Below the pieces are notes generated by a model that was not told the origin of the DNA, did no database searches, and saw only the letters and a program-made list of their open reading frames with translations. Of a stretch of 64,000 nucleotides of DNA, positions 15,930 to 24,005 are shown piece after piece. Made by a program: the position numbers and the translations under genes. Source of the stretch: Paenibacillus sp. J5C2022 (lineage in GTDB: Bacteria; Bacillota; Bacilli; Paenibacillales; Paenibacillaceae); the NCBI RefSeq assembly GCF_025567625.1, contig NZ_JAOQJC010000002.1, positions 186,001 to 250,000 on the forward strand, in the 5' to 3' direction. How positions within the stretch are numbered: the stretch's first letter is position 1; each line of letters starts with the position of its first letter.

Positions 15930-17017
15930 TGGCTGTAACGGAACAGGGGAGTGACCTGCGCATGTTGGATTCTGTGAATGCGCTGCTGCAGCAGCGTATG
16001 GCGCGAGCGAGAGATGCGGGCGAACTGCTGGAGCTTCGCAGATTAATGCACAATGAGATGGAACGGCACTCTTATCTATCGATTGATATGCTGAACGAAC
16101 AAATGAATGCGATGCACGATCGGCTGATTGGCAGAGCGATTGTGCTAGCGGAGAAGGAGTTGGCACGGAAGGGGAGAGGCACTCCCCCCGTGCCTTACGC
16201 ATATGTGCTGTTCGGCAGCGGAGGGCGCAAGGAGCAGACTTGGTCCAGCGATCAGGACAGCGGCATCATCTATGAGCATCATGACTATGATATGGATGCG
16301 ACGCAGGCATACTTTCTGGCGCTGGGCGAAGAGATTGTGGATACCCTCTCCCAGACGGGATACCCGCCTTGTGAAGGGAATGTGCTAAGCAGCAATGCGT
16401 TATGGTGCAAGTCCGTCCAGCAATGGCACTCCACCATCTCGCTATGGTGCGTCGACCCTACATGGGAGGCTATCCGTTACTTGCTCATTGTAGCGGATGG
16501 CAGAAGTGTATATGGTGAAGAACGGTTATGGAGCCAGTTGAAAGAGCGATACTTAAACGCTGTGCTGAGCTATGCGAAGGTGCCGACCAGAATGTTGGAG
16601 AATACGATGCGGCACAAGGTGCTGACAGGAATATTCGGCCAGCTGCTGACAGATCGATACGGGGAGGATGCCGGCAGTCTCGACATGAAGTATGGGGCAT
16701 ACATTCCTATGGTTAATGCCGTCCGGTTGCTGGCCATACGGGCCGGAATCGTTGAGACGTCTACATTGGGGAGAATATTGCAATTAATCGAATGCGGCGA
16801 ATTATCCGAGTCGGAAGGGAAAGGGTACCTCGACGCTTTCCGATTCTTCATGCGAATGCGGCTGATGGCGAAGACTCAGTTCGCAGACGGTTATTACAGC
16901 AGCAGCGGCAAGCTGCCGCGCAGCATACTGGACAAGGAACAGGTAAGCGAGCTAAGAAGCTTCTTGAAGCAAGGGAGACGACTGCAGCGATTCGTGAACA
17001 GGCTTAAGGATCGTTAG
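15929..17017 (+). CDS. DUF294 GlnD-like nucleotidyltransferase-domain protein
   Basis: A 362-residue cytosolic protein of the DUF294 type. N-terminal helices run to about residue 85, followed by a GlnD-like nucleotidyltransferase motif LFGSGGRKEQTWSSDQDSGI (94-113, with the acidic pair about D108 and D110) and a helical DUF294_C-like region to the end. No CBS or cNMP-binding domain precedes it, unlike many relatives. GlnD uridylylates PII in proteobacteria; the real substrate of this protein is unknown. Its ATG overlaps the amt stop codon by one base (TAATG), so the two are translationally coupled. A DnaQ-like exonuclease follows after 24 bp. Confidence 0.85.
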   Translation: MAVTEQGSDLRMLDSVNALLQQRMARARDAGELLELRRLMHNEMERHSYLSIDMLNEQMNAMHDRLIGRAIVLAEKELARKGRGTPPVPYAYVLFGSGGRKEQTWSSDQDSGIIYEHHDYDMDATQAYFLALGEEIVDTLSQTGYPPCEGNVLSSNALWCKSVQQWHSTISLWCVDPTWEAIRYLLIVADGRSVYGEERLWSQLKERYLNAVLSYAKVPTRMLENTMRHKVLTGIFGQLLTDRYGEDAGSLDMKYGAYIPMVNAVRLLAIRAGIVETSTLGRILQLIECGELSESEGKGYLDAFRFFMRMRLMAKTQFADGYYSSSGKLPRSILDKEQVSELRSFLKQGRRLQRFVNRLKDR

Positions 17018-17041
17018 CGGCACATCAAGGCGGTGTCAGGT

Positions 17042-17779
17042 GTGAAGGAGTATAAAGGGATAGGGAGAATGTGGCACTTGTACAAGCTGGGCGGAGTTAC
17101 CCCGGCAATCGCTTCCATGCTGGGTTCACAGAAGGCGCAGCATATGGCATATATTCGCCACGCGAATCGGCATCTGCGCAATCCTTCTATGTTAGACATG
17201 CCATTGGCTGAGCTTGAGGCGGCTGTCTTCGATCTGGAGACGACCGGATTTCATCCCGGCAGCGGCGATGAGATTATTTCGTTCGGAGCTGTATTAATGC
17301 GAGGCGAGAAGGCCATTGAAGAAGGGGGGAGCTTCTATTCGCTTGTCAATCCGGGCCGCGCGATACCGGAGCATATCCAGCAGTTGACCGGCATCACCGA
17401 CGATATGGTGAAGGAGGCTCCGCCTCTTGTGGAAGTGCTGCGCCAGTTCATGGCTTTTGTCGGCAAGCGATTGCTGATCGCCCACGCTTCCGGTCACGAC
17501 AAGAAATTTCTGGATGCCGCATTATGGCGGACATCAAGAGTGAATCTGAACCATCGGGTGCTGGATACGATGATGGTAGCGAAGTGGTTGGAGCCGGGGC
17601 GTGAAGATTACGGACTGGATGGTTTGCTGTCAAGCAACGGCATACATCTTCGCCGGCGTCATCATGCCCTGGATGATGCTTTGATGACAGGCAAGCTATG
17701 GGAAATTTATTTGAAGCGAATGCTGGAGCGGCAAGTGACGACGCTTGGCGATCTGTATGCCTATTTAAGCCAGCACTAA
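17042..17779 (+). CDS. DEDDh 3'-5' exonuclease (DnaQ-like)
   Basis: A 245-residue protein. The RNase-T/DnaQ exonuclease fold begins near residue 60: ExoI FDLETTGF (D64, E66), ExoII LIAHASGHDKKFL, ExoIII HHALDDALMTG, i.e. the DEDDh class. An N-terminal part of about 55 basic residues has no recognised domain. GTG at 17042 is 8 nt after AAGGCGG (17027-17033); GTG at 17033 and ATG at 17069 are alternatives. It is last in the amt-DUF294-exonuclease unit. Its 3' end overlaps the tail of the convergent JAMM gene by 15 bp. Whether it trims DNA, RNA or a nucleotide signal is not visible. Confidence 0.87.
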   Translation: MKEYKGIGRMWHLYKLGGVTPAIASMLGSQKAQHMAYIRHANRHLRNPSMLDMPLAELEAAVFDLETTGFHPGSGDEIISFGAVLMRGEKAIEEGGSFYSLVNPGRAIPEHIQQLTGITDDMVKEAPPLVEVLRQFMAFVGKRLLIAHASGHDKKFLDAALWRTSRVNLNHRVLDTMMVAKWLEPGREDYGLDGLLSSNGIHLRRRHHALDDALMTGKLWEIYLKRMLERQVTTLGDLYAYLSQH

Positions 17780-18184
17780 CGGAATCGGAATGAACATTCC
17801 GCCATCGCTGCGGTAGCGCTTCACTACGGGCTTCGCCTGTCGGGGGAAGGCCACAATCCAATAAGCGACATCCTCAGCCGGCAAGTAGCCTTCATAATCG
17901 CTTGATGAAGGCTCTGCCGGCTCGGCGGGGTGGGAATGATAGATGCCGACAAGCTTTTGTCGGTTTTTTCGTATGTAGAAGTATGCTTCTATCCATTGCT
18001 GCGGGTCGAATGTGAACGTTTGCCGCGGCTGCTCATGCACGTTATGTATCGGGATGATCGTATCGGCTATTCCCGTATTGTCGGCGCAGACGAGCAAGCC
18101 GCATGCTTCCAAGGGCAATGCGGCTTCGCAGAGCAGGATAAGTTTGTCGTATGCGTTGGCCGTAATGGAGGCTTCTTTGTCCAT
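17765..18184 (-). CDS. JAMM/MPN+ metallopeptidase (M67 family)
   Basis: A 139-residue single-domain JAB1/MPN/Mov34-type zinc protease. The full JAMM set is present: Glu26 in LEACGLL, then HSHPAEPAEPSSSD with H83, H85, S93 and D96. Family members remove ubiquitin-like proteins or free the C-terminus of ThiS/MoaD-type sulfur carriers; no such carrier or E1-like gene is nearby, so the partner is unknown. It has the usual length. The stop lies inside the 3' end of the convergent exonuclease gene. It sits 50 bp downstream of the MFS exporter on the same strand, and may be cotranscribed with it. Confidence 0.87.
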   Translation of the reverse strand: MDKEASITANAYDKLILLCEAALPLEACGLLVCADNTGIADTIIPIHNVHEQPRQTFTFDPQQWIEAYFYIRKNRQKLVGIYHSHPAEPAEPSSSDYEGYLPAEDVAYWIVAFPRQAKPVVKRYRSDGGMFIPIPLVLA

Positions 18185-18234
18185 GATCGCACTTCCTTCC
18201 CATTGTCATTATACAGGAAGCGGCACATACTGTG

Positions 18235-19443
18235 TTAGGCCTTGCTTTGCTGCTTGGGCGGATGGAGCAGGGCAATGACGCTCCATAGAGATGCAAGGCT
18301 GAGCACGGTCAGCATAACGAACAGCCAGGTAGCCGAACGAGCGGCCAACCAGGTGAACAATGGCGGACCGGCCGCGACGCCGAAGAAGCGCAAACTGTTA
18401 TACAACGAAGTGACCATGCCGCGGTGAGAGCGATCCACAGCCCCCGTAATGAGCGTATTCAGACAGGGGAGAATGAATCCCGTACCTATGCTGCTGACGG
18501 AGATGAATATCATCAGGACGATCATGGATGCGTGCCAGATCGAGGCGGCAATGAGGGACGCCGACATCATAATCAGCCCTGCTATAATGATGCCCCGTAT
18601 CCGCTTGCCGCTTTTTTTGATCACCTTGCCAGTAATATATGCCGTGATGACGAGTCCCAGCAGAGGAATAGCCAGCACGCCTCCTTTCGCCACGCCTTGG
18701 AGGGACATCGGCGGCTTCTCCAGCATATCGGACAAGTAGACGAGCAAGCCGAATAAAATAAATAATCCTAAGGACCCTGCGAAGTAGGCGGTGAACAGCC
18801 ACTTGCCGTTCTTGCTGTAGATGTCCCGCATGCCGGATAAATACTGCTTAAGCGGCATGGCGCTCTGACGATGCTCCGGCTCCTGGATGAACAAGATGAC
18901 GGCCAGCAAGGCGGCGCCGCATAATATCGGGAAGGCGAAGAACGGGGCATACCAGATCCACAAGCCGAGCAATGAGCCGAGGATAGGGCTGATGACCTTG
19001 CCCGCGCCGTTGGAGGCTTCAATCAGCCCCAGCAATTCGCTCTCCGCGCCGTCCTTGTACAGATCGCCGACCAGGGCCATGGCGATCGGAGCTGTCCCGG
19101 CAGCCGCTATGCCTTGAATGGCGCGAGAGCCGATCAGTAAGGGATAGGAGTGCCAGACGGCGGCGAATCCCGCTAGCAAGCCTGCAGCGCCATAGACCGC
19201 TAGCGCGGGCACGATGATAGCTTTCCGTCTGGTCCGATCGGCGCAATAGCCGATGAAAGGTATGAACAGAGCTGCGGATACCGAGAATAAAGAGATGACA
19301 AGGCTGGACTGCAGCGAGGTCAGTCCCATATGCTGGGCCATGTCCGGCAGGATGGGTACAAGCATGGAGTTGCCGAGTACGAGCACGAGCGGGACTGAGG
19401 CGAATGCGGCAGGTTGAAGCCATTTGGACTGCGCCATTTTCAA
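18235..19443 (-). CDS. MFS drug/metabolite exporter
   Basis: A 402-residue MFS transporter with about 12 membrane segments. Loop 2-3 is GYCADRTRRKAIIV (motif A). Segment 5 region carries GSRAIQGIAAAGTAPIAMALVGDL and SNGAGKVISPILGSLLG, close to motif C of drug:H+ antiporters (12-TMS, Bmr/tetracycline-like). Substrate is unknown. TTG at 19443 is chosen because GGAGGAGGA stands just before it; ATG at 19437 is an alternative. The longer open frame to 19593 adds an unlikely leader. It is divergent from the ResA-like gene and upstream of the JAMM gene. Confidence 0.83.
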   Translation of the reverse strand: MKMAQSKWLQPAAFASVPLVLVLGNSMLVPILPDMAQHMGLTSLQSSLVISLFSVSAALFIPFIGYCADRTRRKAIIVPALAVYGAAGLLAGFAAVWHSYPLLIGSRAIQGIAAAGTAPIAMALVGDLYKDGAESELLGLIEASNGAGKVISPILGSLLGLWIWYAPFFAFPILCGAALLAVILFIQEPEHRQSAMPLKQYLSGMRDIYSKNGKWLFTAYFAGSLGLFILFGLLVYLSDMLEKPPMSLQGVAKGGVLAIPLLGLVITAYITGKVIKKSGKRIRGIIIAGLIMMSASLIAASIWHASMIVLMIFISVSSIGTGFILPCLNTLITGAVDRSHRGMVTSLYNSLRFFGVAAGPPLFTWLAARSATWLFVMLTVLSLASLWSVIALLHPPKQQSKA

Positions 19444-19576
19444 GTGTTCCTCCTCCGTGAAGTAAGTGAATGGCTTTGTTGAAGGTTTCATGGCTAATCT
19501 GCCCTCCGGCTTGAGCTTCCATACCTTGCGTGTTACGATGAGGTCAGAGCAAATTATATATAAGGGAAGGGACAGA

Positions 19577-20116
19577 ATGAGGAATATCGTCACTTTGTTT
19601 ATCGTTGCAATTCTGTTCGCAGGTCTTGGGACCTATCAATATATGACGAGGGAAGCGGAAGCGGCGGGCTCTGGGGCTGTGGATGAGGAGTTCAAACCGA
19701 AGGCTGGATATATGGCGCAACCGTTCGGTCTTCCCGATCTCGACGACAGGATTGTCTCCGCAGGCGAAGCGGGAGATAAGTTGCAGCTGGTTAATTTCTG
19801 GGCGTCATGGTGCGGCCCTTGCGAGCTGGAGGCGCCTGATCTGCAGAAGCTGCATGAACAGTATGGAGAATCCGTTGCGCTGTACGGGGTCAATTCCACC
19901 TATTACGATAAGGAGCGCGACGCCAGGAAGTTCGTGGACACGTATCAGTTCACTTTCCCTGTGCTGATGGACCGGGAAGGCACGATCACGAATCAATACA
20001 AAGTGAAGGTTTATCCGACGACATTCCTGATCGATAGCGAGGGCGTTATCCGTGAGCGGATCAATGGAGTCATTCCTTACGAGGAATGGGAGAGGTTAAT
20101 TGAGAAGTGGTCATAG
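19577..20116 (+). CDS. membrane-anchored thioredoxin-like protein (ResA/TlpA type)
   Basis: A 179-residue TlpA/ResA-like thiol-disulfide protein. N-terminal signal anchor (IVTLFIVAILFAGLGTY), then a thioredoxin fold from about residue 45 with WCGPC at 78-82 and the cis-proline loop KVYPTTFLID. It would work outside the membrane in reduction of cysteines, as in cytochrome c maturation or spore formation; no cytochrome genes are nearby. ATG at 19577 follows AAGGGAAGGGA; the frame upstream overlaps the divergent exporter. It is ended by a strong terminator. Confidence 0.87.
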   Translation: MRNIVTLFIVAILFAGLGTYQYMTREAEAAGSGAVDEEFKPKAGYMAQPFGLPDLDDRIVSAGEAGDKLQLVNFWASWCGPCELEAPDLQKLHEQYGESVALYGVNSTYYDKERDARKFVDTYQFTFPVLMDREGTITNQYKVKVYPTTFLIDSEGVIRERINGVIPYEEWERLIEKWS

Positions 20117-20134
20117 CAGACAAGCGACATCAGA

Positions 20135-20171
20135 AAGGAAGGCTCCGTTTTTCGGAAGCCTTCCTTTTTCG
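20135..20171 (+). terminator. rho-independent terminator
   Basis: A stem AAGGAAGGCTCCG with CGGAAGCCTTCCTT around five T is followed by TTTTT. It lies between the ResA-like gene and convergent cimA and can serve both. Confidence 0.9.
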
Positions 20172-20187
20172 ATGGCAACAAACTCTT

Positions 20188-21801
20188 CTAATGGTTGCTT
20201 AATCCGATCCGTTCCGGCTTCTCGTTGCCGCTAACCTCAAGCTTGACCATGTTCATCAGTGCATACCGGAAGCTGTCGATCAGCGCTTCCCAGCTCGCTT
20301 CGATAACGTTGCCGGATACGCCGACTGTGCTCCAGGAGTTGTCCAGTCCCGTCGATTCCACCAGCACGCGTACTTTCGCTGCGGTTGCGTCCTTCTCGTC
20401 GATGACCCTGACCTTGTAGTCGGACAGATGGATGCTGTCGATCTCCGGGAAGAACTGCACGAGAGATTTGCGCAGAGCGTTGTCCAGTGCGTTGACGGGG
20501 CCGTTCCCTTCCGCAGCGGTATGCACCTGCTGCCCGTCCACGTTAAGCTTGACGATCGCCTCCGAGATCATGCCGGCGTGATTGCGCTCGACATGAATTT
20601 TGAACGACTCCACTTGGAATACGGACGTGAATTCACCGAATGCTTCCCGCAGCAGCAGCTCCATGGAGGCGTCCGCGCCCTCGAACTGGTAGCCTTGATG
20701 CTCCAGCTCCTTGATTCTGTTCATAATTTCTTTCGTCTTCTCATTATTGTTGTTGATATCAAGACCGAGCTCCGCCGCTTTGGAGATAATATTGCTCTGT
20801 CCCGCGAGCTCGGAGACGAGAATACGCTGCTTATTGCCCACCAGCTCCGGCTGCACATGCTCGTATGTCTTGGCATCCTTCATAATTGCCGATACGTGGA
20901 TACCGCCCTTGTGCGCGAATGCGGCGTTGCCGACATACGCTTGGCCTACCGGCATATGCACGTTGGCGATCTCGCTGACGTACCGCGCTGTCGTCGTCAA
21001 GGTGCGAAGCTGTTCCTCCGGAAGACAGATGTAGTTCATTTTCAGCTGGAGGTTGGGGATGATGGAGCATAGATTGGCATTGCCGCAGCGTTCGCCGTAG
21101 CCGTTGATCGTTCCTTGCACTTGCCTTGCACCGGCTTCTACCGCGGCAAGTGTATTGGCGACGGCGAGCTCGCAGTCATTGTGGGTATGGATGCCGATCG
21201 GGGTGTCCAGCTCGGCTCTGATTCTGCCTACGATCTCGCGAATCTCGCCGGGCAGCGTACCGCCGTTCGTATCGCACAGCACGAGCCAGTCGGCTCCCGC
21301 TTCCGCCGCCTTCCGCAATGCGGCGAGCGCGTATTCCGGATTGTGTTTGTATCCGTCGAAGAAGTGCTCGGCATCGTACATCGCTTCCATCCCTTTCATT
21401 TTAAGAAAGGCGAACGAGTCGTAGATCATCGCCAGATTCTCCTCCAGCGTCGTCTGCAGAGCGGTGTGTACATGAAAGTCCCACGCTTTGCCGACAAGCG
21501 TGGCGGCGGGTACGCCGGATTCCACGATGCGCAGCAGGCTGGCATCCTGCTCGGCGATGCTGTTCTTGCGGCGCGTACTGCCGAATGCAGTCAGCTTGGC
21601 GCCCAGCTTCAACGCTTTTACCCGCTGGAAGAATTCGATATCCTTGCCGTTGCTGCCGGGATTGCCGCCCTCGATATAGTGCACGCCCAGCGCATCCAGC
21701 TTTTGGGCAATTTTCAATTTGTCGTCTGCGGACAAGCTGATGCCTTCCCCTTGCGTACCGTCGCGCAGCGTCGTATCAAATATGCTGATAATTGATGACA
21801 T
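20188..21801 (-). CDS. cimA: citramalate synthase CimA
   Basis: A 537-residue enzyme of the HMGL/isopropylmalate synthase family, condensing pyruvate and acetyl-CoA to (R)-citramalate, a threonine-independent entry to isoleucine. The N-terminal TIM barrel holds DTTLRDGTQGEG, the metal-binding HTHNDCELAVAN and NGYGERCGNANL; the C-terminal third is the LeuA-type allosteric domain. Length (about 530) and the FDTTLRDG start are typical of CimA rather than LeuA (about 510). ATG at 21801 follows AAGGAGG on the minus strand. No leu or ilv genes are adjacent. It is divergent from dinB. Confidence 0.9.
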   Translation of the reverse strand: MSSIISIFDTTLRDGTQGEGISLSADDKLKIAQKLDALGVHYIEGGNPGSNGKDIEFFQRVKALKLGAKLTAFGSTRRKNSIAEQDASLLRIVESGVPAATLVGKAWDFHVHTALQTTLEENLAMIYDSFAFLKMKGMEAMYDAEHFFDGYKHNPEYALAALRKAAEAGADWLVLCDTNGGTLPGEIREIVGRIRAELDTPIGIHTHNDCELAVANTLAAVEAGARQVQGTINGYGERCGNANLCSIIPNLQLKMNYICLPEEQLRTLTTTARYVSEIANVHMPVGQAYVGNAAFAHKGGIHVSAIMKDAKTYEHVQPELVGNKQRILVSELAGQSNIISKAAELGLDINNNNEKTKEIMNRIKELEHQGYQFEGADASMELLLREAFGEFTSVFQVESFKIHVERNHAGMISEAIVKLNVDGQQVHTAAEGNGPVNALDNALRKSLVQFFPEIDSIHLSDYKVRVIDEKDATAAKVRVLVESTGLDNSWSTVGVSGNVIEASWEALIDSFRYALMNMVKLEVSGNEKPERIGLSNH

Positions 21802-22001
21802 TCCTGTAGACGCCTCCTTCAGTAAAGACCTTAACAAATCATAATTAACGATTATAACACTTTATTCGTGTAAAGTAGAGAGGCAAGTTCAAATTTTATC
21901 AATTATCGGATAGCGGTACATTGACTTGGCATGGTGCTCATACTATGCTGAATATATTGTAAACAAGCTGCATGGGCAGCGGGCTTGAAGGAGGGCTGTC
22001 A

Positions 22002-23288
22002 ATGTCTGATGTGGATGCGCATTACCCGGCGCGCGGCAGAGTGATCATCCATCTGGATATGAACGCTTTCTATTGTTCCGTACACGAAGCGGAGCAGCCG
22101 GAATATTATAGAGAGAAACCGACAGCCGTATCCGGCAGCGTAGAGATGCGCAAAGGGATTATCGTGACTTGCTCGTATGCGGCCAGAGCCCGCAGCATCA
22201 AGACGGGCATGAATGTGGCGCAAGCGATGCGCATCTGCCCCGAGCTTGTGCTGATCAAGCCGGACTTCGAGCTATATCGCAAGTATTCTAGAGGATTTAT
22301 GTCCATTGCCCGGCAGTTCACTCCCATGGTCGAGCAGGTATCCATTGACGAATGCTACCTGGACATTACCGGCTCGAAGCTGTTCGGCACTCCGCTGGAC
22401 ATCGCGAAGAAGCTGCAGTACCGCATTGCTTCGGAGTGGTCCCTTCCTTGTTCGATCGGGCTTGCGCCCAACAAGCTGCTGGCGAAGATGGCTTCGGACA
22501 TGAAGAAGCCGAACGGGCTGACCATCCTGCGCTTGCGGGATGTGCCCTCACTTCTGTGGGATAAGCCATGCGGCTACTTGTTCGGAATAGGCGGCAAGAC
22601 AGAGAAGAAGCTGCTTAGCCTGAACATCCGAACGATCGGAGAGCTGGCGGATACGGATGAAGCGTTCCTGAACAAGCATTTCGGAGTATTGGGCTCGTGG
22701 ATGAAGTCGGCGGCGCACGGCATCGACCATTCGCCGGTCAACCCGAACCGCGAGAAGAATAAGTCCATCGGCCATACGACGACGCTGCCGCAGGACTTGA
22801 CGGAGAGGGAGGACATCTGCCGGGTGCTGCTCAACCTCTCGGACCAGACGGCTCGCAGGTTGCGTCGGCAGAAGCTTGTTGCGGCCACCGTGCAGATTAC
22901 GATTCGCAGGCCGGACATGTCGACGATCACCAGGTCTCATACGCTGCGCGTGCCTACCGACGATACCGGCGTCATTTACGATGAGTCCAAGCGTCTATAC
23001 GATCGGCATTGGAGGCAAGGGGAGCCTATTCGTTTGCTGGGAGTAGCGCTTCAGAATTTGTCATCCGCAGAGGAGACGGCGCTGCAGCTTGATTTGTTCC
23101 ATTACGAGGAGCAGCCGCGCAAGGATGCCCTGACTCGGACGATGGATGCACTGCGCGACCGCTTCGGCGAGGATGCCGTCTTGACGGCGGGAATGCTGGG
23201 GGATGATCCCTCTGCCTTAATCAGGAACAAGCGAATTCGCGGGACATCCTTGCAAAGAGACGATACTTTGTTATATATTGATGAGTGA
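22002..23288 (+). CDS. dinB: DNA polymerase IV (Y family)
   Basis: A 428-residue Y-family translesion polymerase. IIHLDMNAFYCSVHE holds the first catalytic Asp, and VSIDECYLD the SIDE acidic pair. The thumb has helix-hairpin-helix character around YLFGIGGKTEKKLLSLNI, and ALQLDLF near residue 365 looks like a beta-clamp binding motif. It is like B. subtilis YqjH. ATG at 22002 follows GAAGGAGGG. Upstream and divergent is cimA. No LexA box (CGAACRNRYGTTYC type) was recognised in the short upstream gap. The ferredoxin gene follows after about 70 bp. Confidence 0.93.
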   Translation: MSDVDAHYPARGRVIIHLDMNAFYCSVHEAEQPEYYREKPTAVSGSVEMRKGIIVTCSYAARARSIKTGMNVAQAMRICPELVLIKPDFELYRKYSRGFMSIARQFTPMVEQVSIDECYLDITGSKLFGTPLDIAKKLQYRIASEWSLPCSIGLAPNKLLAKMASDMKKPNGLTILRLRDVPSLLWDKPCGYLFGIGGKTEKKLLSLNIRTIGELADTDEAFLNKHFGVLGSWMKSAAHGIDHSPVNPNREKNKSIGHTTTLPQDLTEREDICRVLLNLSDQTARRLRRQKLVAATVQITIRRPDMSTITRSHTLRVPTDDTGVIYDESKRLYDRHWRQGEPIRLLGVALQNLSSAEETALQLDLFHYEEQPRKDALTRTMDALRDRFGEDAVLTAGMLGDDPSALIRNKRIRGTSLQRDDTLLYIDE

Positions 23289-23360
23289 AGGTTTAAAGCA
23301 TAATTGGGATCAGCTGGAAGATAAAGTGGTTGATTCCGTGACAATAAGGAGGGGAAATGA

Positions 23361-23603
<243 letters not shown>

Positions 23604-23624
23604 CAAGCAACACGACCTATTATC

Positions 23625-23662
23625 AAGCTCTTCTCCAGGCAGACGGGGAAGAGCTTTTTTTA
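23625..23662 (+). terminator. rho-independent terminator of fer
   Basis: A 12-bp stem with one mismatch (23625-23636 with 23645-23656) is followed by seven T. Confidence 0.9.
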
Positions 23663-23762
23663 TTTATAGCTTTGCGGGGTTATTTTGCTGTATTTATGCG
23701 TTATAGGCCCTAAGTCTCATTGAAGTGAAGGTTTTCTTTCCGATATATTCCTTAAAGTGCGT

Positions 23763-23968
23763 GTTCAAAAAGCCCGGTTTTCAGCACCGAGAAGATTGAA
23801 TGAAACTAGGAAATGAGGAGCGGAGCGTAGTGTAGGCTACGTGAGCACCTGAAATGTTTCCGGAGGAAACATTCTTCGAAAGCATACGCTTTGTTCCGGT
23901 TGAGTTCAATATTCGATGTCGAATACTCTTCTCGGCATACTTCGTGATCAAAAGCGGACTTTTTGAAC
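23763..23968. mobile_element. MITE-like element with 19-bp terminal inverted repeats
   Basis: This 206-bp non-coding block is bounded by GTTCAAAAAGCCCGGTTTT (23763-23781) and its inverted partner at 23950-23968, 17 of 19 positions matching. Just outside, CTTAAAG occurs on both sides (23751-23757 and 23974-23980), a possible target duplication a few bases out. Inside are several perfect small dyads, such as AATGTTTCC-GGA-GGAAACATT. There is no ORF with a ribosome site. With the terminator it accounts for the gap between fer and the L,D-transpeptidase. The parent transposon is not in the window. Confidence 0.7.
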
Positions 23969-24005
23969 AACCTCTTAAAGCAGAGGAAGTGGAGGGGAAG
24001 ACCGG

